From NCBI RefSeq assembly GCF_029892155.1, contig NZ_JARZAG010000030.1:27783-91782 (forward strand): a stretch of 64,000 nt of DNA, written 5' to 3'. Shown here in pieces: positions 58,943 through 64,000 of the stretch. This stretch comes from Kitasatospora sp. GAS204B (GTDB lineage: Bacteria > Actinomycetota > Actinomycetes > Streptomycetales > Streptomycetaceae). The notes under the pieces are model-generated. The model had not been told where the DNA came from. It did not search any database and was given only the letters and a program-made list of their open reading frames with translations. The position numbers and the translations under genes are program-made. Numbering within the stretch: position 1 is the stretch's first letter; each line of letters starts with the position of its first letter.

Positions 58943-59962
58943 ATGTCTGTGACTCGTAGACTCGCGGAAGTCGCCAGCAGGGTCGGAGTGAGCGAGGCCA
59001 CGGTGAGCCGTGTGCTGAACGGCAGGCCGGGTGTCTCGGACGCGACCCGGCAGGCCGTGCTGACCGCGCTGGACGTGCTCGGGTACGAGCGGCCCAGCCA
59101 ACTGCGCGGCGTGCGGGCGCGGTTGGTCGGCCTGGTGCTGCCCGAGCTGCAGAACCCGATCTTCCCGGCGCTGGCCGAGGTGGTCGGCGGGGCCCTGGTC
59201 CAGCTCGGCTACACCCCGGTGCTCTGCACCCGCTCGGCCGGCGGGCTGACCGAGGCCGAGTACGTGACCATGCTGCTGGACCAGCAGGTCTCCGGCGTGG
59301 TGTTCTGCGGCGGGCTGAGCGTCGACGAGCACCGGCAACTGCTGGACCGGGGCGTGCCGGTGGTGCTGCTCAACGCGGCCGTCGACCACCTGGGGTTCCC
59401 GCAGGTCTCCACCGACGACGGCTCGGCCGTCGAGCAGGCCTTCGGGCATCTGCGCGCGCTCGGCCACCGCAGGATCGCCCTGATGGTCGGCTCCGAGGAG
59501 CACATCCCCTCACAGCGCAAGATCGCCGCTTTCACCGCGCTGGCCGCCCGTGCGGGACTGGACATCACCGGACGCATCGGTCACGCGCTCTTCTCCTTCG
59601 AGGGCGGCCAGGCCACCGCGGGGGAGTTGATCCGGGCCGGCGCCGGCGCGCTGATCTGCGGCAGCGACATCCTGGCGCTCGGCGCGATCCGCGCGGCCCG
59701 GCGGGCCGGACTCGACGTCCCCGGTGACATCTCGGTGGTCGGCTACGACGACTCGGCCTTCATGAACTACACCGACCCGCCGCTGACCACCCTGCGCCAG
59801 CCGATCGACGCGATGGCCAGGGCCGCCGTCGCGCTGCTCGTCAACCAGGTCCAGGGCGGTGCTCCGACCCCCAAGGAACTGCTGCACGCGCCAGAGCTCG
59901 TGGTCCGGGGGTCCACCGCCCCGGCGCGTGTTCAGATCGCGCAAGAACCGAACCGCGAATAG
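58943..59962 (+). CDS. LacI-family regulator
   Basis: This is a 339-aa regulator. The LacI helix-turn-helix and hinge helix are at residues 1-50 (VTRRLAEVASRVGVSEATVS, RVLNGRPGVSDATR), followed by the type I periplasmic-binding-protein-like sensor (GYDDSAFMNYTDPPLTTLRQ near 260-279). ATG 58943 or GTG 58949 may be the start; CATAGT seven bases before the GTG would fit a leaderless message. It is divergent from the sugar import and glucosidase operon, which it very probably represses. Confidence 0.88.
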   Translation: MSVTRRLAEVASRVGVSEATVSRVLNGRPGVSDATRQAVLTALDVLGYERPSQLRGVRARLVGLVLPELQNPIFPALAEVVGGALVQLGYTPVLCTRSAGGLTEAEYVTMLLDQQVSGVVFCGGLSVDEHRQLLDRGVPVVLLNAAVDHLGFPQVSTDDGSAVEQAFGHLRALGHRRIALMVGSEEHIPSQRKIAAFTALAARAGLDITGRIGHALFSFEGGQATAGELIRAGAGALICGSDILALGAIRAARRAGLDVPGDISVVGYDDSAFMNYTDPPLTTLRQPIDAMARAAVALLVNQVQGGAPTPKELLHAPELVVRGSTAPARVQIAQEPNRE

Positions 59963-60131
59963 CGGCTCTTTTCGCTCGGGAAACCGACGGGCGGGCAGCC
60001 GGGGCCGCGCGCTGGGCGCCCGCGGACCGCAGGTGCCCAGGCCGGCGGCGTGTCGGCGGGACGAAAGTCGCGACCGCAGCGCACGCGATCGCGGTCGGCG
60101 AAAGGTGATGGACCGTCAGGCGCCAGGCCAG

Positions 60132-60150
60132 TTCTTTCTTTTCTTCTTTT
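60132..60150 (+). other. Polypyrimidine tract upstream of the GH87 gene
   Basis: TTCTTTCTTTTCTTCTTTT is an uninterrupted 19-base pyrimidine run in a very GC-rich genome, followed by GCGGAATATTGCGG-like AT-rich sequence. It lies 81 bp before the GH87 start and may be a promoter or protein-binding element. Confidence 0.45.
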
Positions 60151-60230
60151 ACGCGGAATATTGCGGACATTAATCGGCAGGTCTACTGTTCCGGTGACTT
60201 CGCTGCGCTTCTCCCACCCCCAGGAGCGTC

Positions 60231-63194
60231 ATGTCCACCTCCCCCGCCACCCCCACGCCCGCCGCGAGGGCCGGCCGATCGCGCCTCACGCCGGTCCCCG
60301 CAGTCCTGCTCACCCTGCTCGCCCTGCTGCTCGCGCTCGCCACCTGGTCGGTCACCTCGGCCTCGGCCTCCAGTACCGTCTACGAGGCCGAGAACGCCGC
60401 GCTGTCCGGCGGCGCGGTGGTCGCGAGCGACCACACCGGCTACACCGGAAGCGGTTTCGTCGGCGGGTACACCGACGCGAACAAGGGCACCGCCGACACG
60501 GTCTTCACCGTCAGCGCCGCCGGCGCCGGGGCCTACACCGCCTCGCTGCGCTACGCCAACGGCACCACCGCCACCATGACGCTCTCGCTCTACGTCAACG
60601 GCAACAAGACCACCCAGCTCTCGCTGCCCGCCACGGCCGACTGGAACACCTGGACCACGCTGCCCGCCACCGTCCAGCTGAACGCCGGCGGCAACACCAT
60701 CGGCTACAAGTTCGACACCACCGACAGCGGCAACGTCAACCTCGACAACCTCACCCTGGCCCCGGTCCCGCCGCCCCCGCCGGGCCAGTACGAGGCCGAG
60801 AACGCCGCGCTGTCCGGCGGCGCGGTGGTCGCGAGCGACCACACCGGCTACACCGGAAGCGGTTTCGTCGGCGGGTACACCGACGCGAACAAGGGTGCCG
60901 CCGACACCGTCTTCACCGTCACCGTCGCGAACGCCGGCCCGACCCCGGTGGCGCTGCGCTACGCGAACGGCACCACCGCGACCATGACGCTCTCCGTCTA
61001 CGTCAACGGCGCGAAGATCCAGCAGGACCAACTCCCGGCCACCGCCGACTGGAACACCTGGACCACCGTCACCGACAACCTCACCCTGAACGCCGGCGGC
61101 AACACCATCGGCTACAAGTTCGACAGCACCGACAGCGGCAACGTCAACCTCGACAACATCACCGTCACCTCCTCGGGCAGCTCCTCCTCCGGGGGCGGCG
61201 GCTCCGGAGGCCAGCAGTACCAGGCGGCCACCGCCTTCTACACCGGCGGCCCGTCCGTGGCCACCTCGATCCCCGGCTACACCGGCAGCGGCTACCTGAC
61301 CGGCTTCACCACCCAGGGCGCGCTGGTCGACCTCACCGTCGACGTGCCGTCAGCAGGCAGCTACCCCGTCACCCTGGCCTACGCCAACACCACCGGCACC
61401 ACCCAGACCATCTCGCTCCACCTGAACGGCGTCCGGAACGGGCAGCTCAGCCTGCCGGCCGGCAGCGGCTGGCTGACCGCCGTGCAGAACCTCACGTTGC
61501 GCTCGGGGGTCAACCTGATCGGCTACCGGACCGACCCCGGGGACAGCGGCAACCTCGCCATCGACAACGTCGCCGTCAACGGCGGCAGCGCGCTCGCCGC
61601 GCAGGGCGCGACCGTGCCGTACACCGAGTACGCGGCCGCGTCCGCGCAGACCAACGGGACCGTGCTGCCCTACAGCATCAGCTACCCGAGCCTGCAGGCC
61701 GAGTCGACCGGCCGGCAGGCCGTCCAACTCACCGCCACCGGCCAGTACGTGCAGTTCACCCTCACCCAGCCGACCAACTCGATCGTGTTGCGCTACTCGA
61801 TCCCGGACAACTCCGACGGGTCCACCGCCACCGCCCCGCTGGCGCTCTACGCGGGTGGCAGCAAGATCCAGGACCTGAGCCTGACCACCCAGTACTCCTG
61901 GCTCTACGGCGGCGGCTACTACGACACCCACACGCCCAGCAGCGGCCCGGCCCACCACTTCTTCGACGAGACCCGGGCGCTGATCGGCAACTGGCCGGCC
62001 GGCACCGTGCTGAAGCTGCAGAAGGACGCGGCCGACACCGCCGCCTCCTACACGATCGACGTGGTCGACACCGAGCAGGTCGACCCGGCGTTCGGCATGC
62101 CCAGCGGCTACGTCCCGGTCACCAACTACGGCGTCACCCCGAACAGCGGCGCCGACCAGACCTCGGCGATCAACAGCGCGCTCGCCGCCGTCTCCGGCAC
62201 CGGCCAGGGCCTCTGGTTCCCGTCGGGCACCTACCTGATCTCCGGTCAGCTGAGCCTGAACAACGTCTCGATGCGCGGCGCGGGGGAGTGGTACACCACG
62301 ATCCAGTCCACCGCGCCCAACGGCTCAGGCGGACTGATGGCCACCGGCGGCACCAACCAGGTCGCCGACCTGACCATGGCCGGCGACCAGACCTTCCGCA
62401 ACAACGACGCGGGCGCGGCCGGCATCGAGGGCAACTTCGGCGCCGGATCACTGATCTACGACGTGTGGATCGAGCACACCAAGGTCGGCGTCTGGACCGA
62501 CTCCGGCAACGGCCTGTACGTGGTCGGGGCCCGGATCCGCGACGTCTTCGCCGACGGCCTGCATTTCAACGGCGGCACCTTCAACTCCCGCGCCGACCAG
62601 TCGGTGGTGCGCAACACCGGGGACGACGAGCTGGCGCTGACCACCCAGAACGGCAACGTCACCGGCTGCGTGCTCGCCAACAACACGGTGAGCAGCCCGA
62701 TCCAGGCCAACGGCATCGGCGTCTACGGCGGCGCGAACAACACGGTCGAGAACAACCGGGTCTCCGACACGGTCGCCTTCGGCTCCGGCATCACCATCAG
62801 CACCGCCTTCGGCGCCGGCTTCTCCGGGCCCACCACCGTCAGCGGCAACGCCATGATCCGCGCGGGCTCCTACAACACCAACTGGGGCTCCTCGCTCGGC
62901 GCGCTGTGGATCTACGCCAACCAGGACGACATCACGCAGCCGGTCACCGTGCTGAACAACACCATCAGCAAGGCCAGTTACCAGGGTGTGCTGCTCAGCT
63001 ACGCCAAGCAGATCAGCAATCTGACGCTCGATCAGCTGGCGATCAACGGAGCCGGCACCTACGGCATCGACATCTCCGACGTGACCGGCAGCATGACCGC
63101 CACCGACGTCACGGTCTCCGGCACCGGCTCGGGTGGCCTCAACAATGCGGGCAACTACACCATCAACCGCGGACCGGGGGACAGCGGGTTCTAG
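60231..63194 (+). CDS. Secreted GH87-type alpha-1,3-glucanase with three CBM35-like modules
   Basis: This is a 987-aa secreted enzyme. The signal peptide spans about 1-47, with a long hydrophobic core (LLTLLALLLALATW). Three CBM6/35-like modules follow (about 51-178, 187-312, 326-452); modules 1 and 2 start identically (YEAENAALSGGAVVASDHTG). A Gly/Ser linker lies between 313 and 325. The catalytic GH87 beta-helix is about 461-987 (TVPYTEYAAASAQTNGTVL, STGRQAVQLTATGQYVQFTL), with the acidic GDDELAL element. ATG 60231 has GGAG upstream. Modules 1-3 probably anchor the enzyme to insoluble alpha-1,3-glucan. Confidence 0.85.
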   Translation: MSTSPATPTPAARAGRSRLTPVPAVLLTLLALLLALATWSVTSASASSTVYEAENAALSGGAVVASDHTGYTGSGFVGGYTDANKGTADTVFTVSAAGAGAYTASLRYANGTTATMTLSLYVNGNKTTQLSLPATADWNTWTTLPATVQLNAGGNTIGYKFDTTDSGNVNLDNLTLAPVPPPPPGQYEAENAALSGGAVVASDHTGYTGSGFVGGYTDANKGAADTVFTVTVANAGPTPVALRYANGTTATMTLSVYVNGAKIQQDQLPATADWNTWTTVTDNLTLNAGGNTIGYKFDSTDSGNVNLDNITVTSSGSSSSGGGGSGGQQYQAATAFYTGGPSVATSIPGYTGSGYLTGFTTQGALVDLTVDVPSAGSYPVTLAYANTTGTTQTISLHLNGVRNGQLSLPAGSGWLTAVQNLTLRSGVNLIGYRTDPGDSGNLAIDNVAVNGGSALAAQGATVPYTEYAAASAQTNGTVLPYSISYPSLQAESTGRQAVQLTATGQYVQFTLTQPTNSIVLRYSIPDNSDGSTATAPLALYAGGSKIQDLSLTTQYSWLYGGGYYDTHTPSSGPAHHFFDETRALIGNWPAGTVLKLQKDAADTAASYTIDVVDTEQVDPAFGMPSGYVPVTNYGVTPNSGADQTSAINSALAAVSGTGQGLWFPSGTYLISGQLSLNNVSMRGAGEWYTTIQSTAPNGSGGLMATGGTNQVADLTMAGDQTFRNNDAGAAGIEGNFGAGSLIYDVWIEHTKVGVWTDSGNGLYVVGARIRDVFADGLHFNGGTFNSRADQSVVRNTGDDELALTTQNGNVTGCVLANNTVSSPIQANGIGVYGGANNTVENNRVSDTVAFGSGITISTAFGAGFSGPTTVSGNAMIRAGSYNTNWGSSLGALWIYANQDDITQPVTVLNNTISKASYQGVLLSYAKQISNLTLDQLAINGAGTYGIDISDVTGSMTATDVTVSGTGSGGLNNAGNYTINRGPGDSGF
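60381..60487 (+). repeat. 107-bp direct repeat, copy 1 (CBM35 module)
   Basis: These 107 bp are identical to 60789-60895, offset 408 bp (136 codons). They encode the first part of CBM module 1. Confidence 0.85.
60789..60895 (+). repeat. 107-bp direct repeat, copy 2 (CBM35 module)
   Basis: This is the identical partner of 60381-60487. Beyond it, the modules diverge in sequence although the protein pattern is retained. Confidence 0.85.
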
Positions 63195-63229
63195 GCACGG
63201 GATGTTGACGATCCGTCAGTCATGAGTCA

Positions 63230-63264
63230 GGGCCCGTAGCTGCCGTGCGCGCTGCTACGGGCCC
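63230..63264. terminator. Terminator after GH87 gene
   Basis: GGGCCCGTAGC (63230-63240) and GCTACGGGCCC (63254-63264) form a perfect 11-bp stem, 36 bp after the GH87 stop. Confidence 0.7.
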
Positions 63265-63389
63265 CGTCGCTTCCCTTGGATTGACGCTGCTTGAGCGCGA
63301 CCTGGACCGAGGTGAGCCGGATCGTGTCCACCCGCCCACGGAGGCGGGGTACCTTCCGAGTACGGCCACGCGCCCGGAAAGGGACCAGC

Positions 63390-63908
63390 ATGACGCAGTG
63401 GAGTGACTACACAACAGGCGAGCGGATCAAACTTCTTTCCGTGCCGACGATCCGCAAGGCCGAACGCGACCTCGGCGGAAGCCTTCAGACCCTGCTCAAG
63501 GTCTCGGCCGCGCTGAACACCGACGTGTCGGTGATCCTCGGGCAGCAGGCGCCGCGCCGGGCGATGCGCGGAGCGGACCGGGCGATGATGCGTGAGCTTT
63601 CCCGGGCCGTCCACGACACCGCCGCCGGGGTCGGCGTCGACACCGTGCCACCCACCCCGAGCGAACTCGCCGGCGTCCTCACGGCCGCTTGGGAGACGTA
63701 CCGCGCCGGCGACTTCGTGGGCTCCGGTGTCCGTATCGCCCCGGCGCTGCGCGAAGCTGCCGCCGCACTGCGGTCCGCACCGCCCGACCAGCGGGGCGCG
63801 GCGGCCGGCATCCTGGCGGACGCCTACCGCCTCGCCGCCTACGTGGCCAACCAGTTCGGTGCCCGCGATCTCGCGTACGCGGGTATCGGGCATGCACAGC
63901 ACCAGTGA
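63390..63908 (+). pseudogene. XRE regulator with partial HTH deletion, truncated by an IS
   Basis: The 172 codons begin with MTQWSDYTTGERIKLL and continue directly with SVPTIRKAERDLGGSLQTLL, followed by an alpha-helical body. Compared with the related streptomycete XRE/TPR regulators, about 15 residues that form the first HTH helices between ERIKLL and SVPTIRK are missing. The protein also ends early (GIGHAQHQ) where family members continue for some 200 residues. ATG 63390 has AAAGGGA. The stop falls exactly at the edge of a probable IS, so this is a disrupted gene. Confidence 0.7.
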
Positions 63909-64000
63909 AGTTCCCCCGTTGATCTGGACAGCTTGATACTGGGACGGTTGGGTCCCGGAGGAAGCAGTCCAGGTAGTGAGTGGCAAGAGCAACATGAGCA
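63906..64000 (+). mobile_element. Left end of an IS3-like insertion sequence (partial)
   Basis: Directly at the truncated regulator the sequence starts TGAAGTTCCCCCGTTGATCT, the TG-type terminal pattern of IS3-family elements. A transposase-like reading frame opens at GTG 63976 (VSGKSNMS...) or ATG 63994 and runs off the window. No inverted partner or target duplication can be seen because the right end lies outside. Confidence 0.5.

Noticed and set aside
1..64000. tRNA, rRNA, riboswitch and replication-origin signals
   Set aside because: No cloverleaf, ribosomal or known riboswitch pattern was recognised by eye; a covariance-model search was not possible here.

Overview
The window is very GC-rich (third codon positions almost always G or C) and carries DUF664/DinB, DUF1876, DUF1990, DUF4193, DUF6325, DUF6879, MmyB-type and StrR-type genes, rare in-frame TTA codons and several probable leaderless promoters. 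This points to a filamentous actinomycete of the Streptomycetaceae (Streptomyces, Kitasatospora or Streptacidiphilus). No rRNA, tRNA, CRISPR array, plasmid or phage core was found. The only clear mobile element is the edge of an insertion sequence at the right end.

Layout. 1-8 kb: end of a PAS sensor gene, a YhgE-like membrane protein, an XRE / ImmA-type protease / DUF6545 membrane-protein operon, small conserved actinobacterial genes, and an MmyB-type regulator divergent from a zinc alcohol dehydrogenase. 8-15 kb: an aminotransferase remnant with an internal deletion, an MFS transporter, then a compact candidate natural-product locus (ATP-grasp ligase, MFS exporter, StrR/NovG-type regulator, dimethylargininase-like hydrolase) with a StrR-type palindrome in its promoter. 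15-20 kb: trans-aconitate methyltransferase with two MarR-type operators, DUF1990, a methionine aminopeptidase divergent from a small XRE gene, and a HEAT-repeat protein. 20-26 kb: a Liv-type ABC system with a fused permease and degenerate ATPases, divergent from two lipoproteins. 26-31 kb: a Ugp-like ABC importer with HAD and metallo-beta-lactamase-fold enzymes behind a PHO-box-like site. 31-36 kb: a repetitive EEIIER peptide, AIM24, a TIGR03364-like flavin oxidoreductase and an APC permease. 36-41 kb: a PIN-type toxin/antitoxin pair and a three-gene operon ending in an NB-ARC/TPR STAND protein. 41-49 kb: formyltransferase, MFS with MarR regulator, FprA-type reductase, DUF4193, FUSC-like exporter, DUF6325, SHOCT, and the OhrR/Ohr pair.

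49-63 kb is a coherent sugar-uptake and glucan-degradation locus. It has a LacI regulator, a divergent ABC importer (binding protein and two permeases), two GH13 alpha-glucosidases, and two secreted GH87-type alpha-1,3-glucanases on opposite strands. The likely scheme is that the secreted GH87 enzymes cut alpha-1,3-glucan (fungal wall or mutan), the importer takes up the oligosaccharides, and the cytoplasmic GH13 enzymes release glucose. The two GH13 genes share a nearly identical 380-bp 3' end, which indicates gene conversion. At the far right an XRE regulator has lost part of its HTH and is truncated by an IS3-like element.

The most interesting items are the StrR-type operator plus ATP-grasp/DDAH locus, the small protein-DUF6879-STAND operon with its TTA codon, the XRE-ImmA-DUF6545 trio, the Liv system whose LivF-like ATPase has Arg for the Walker A Lys, and three genes whose stop codons lie inside tandem repeats.
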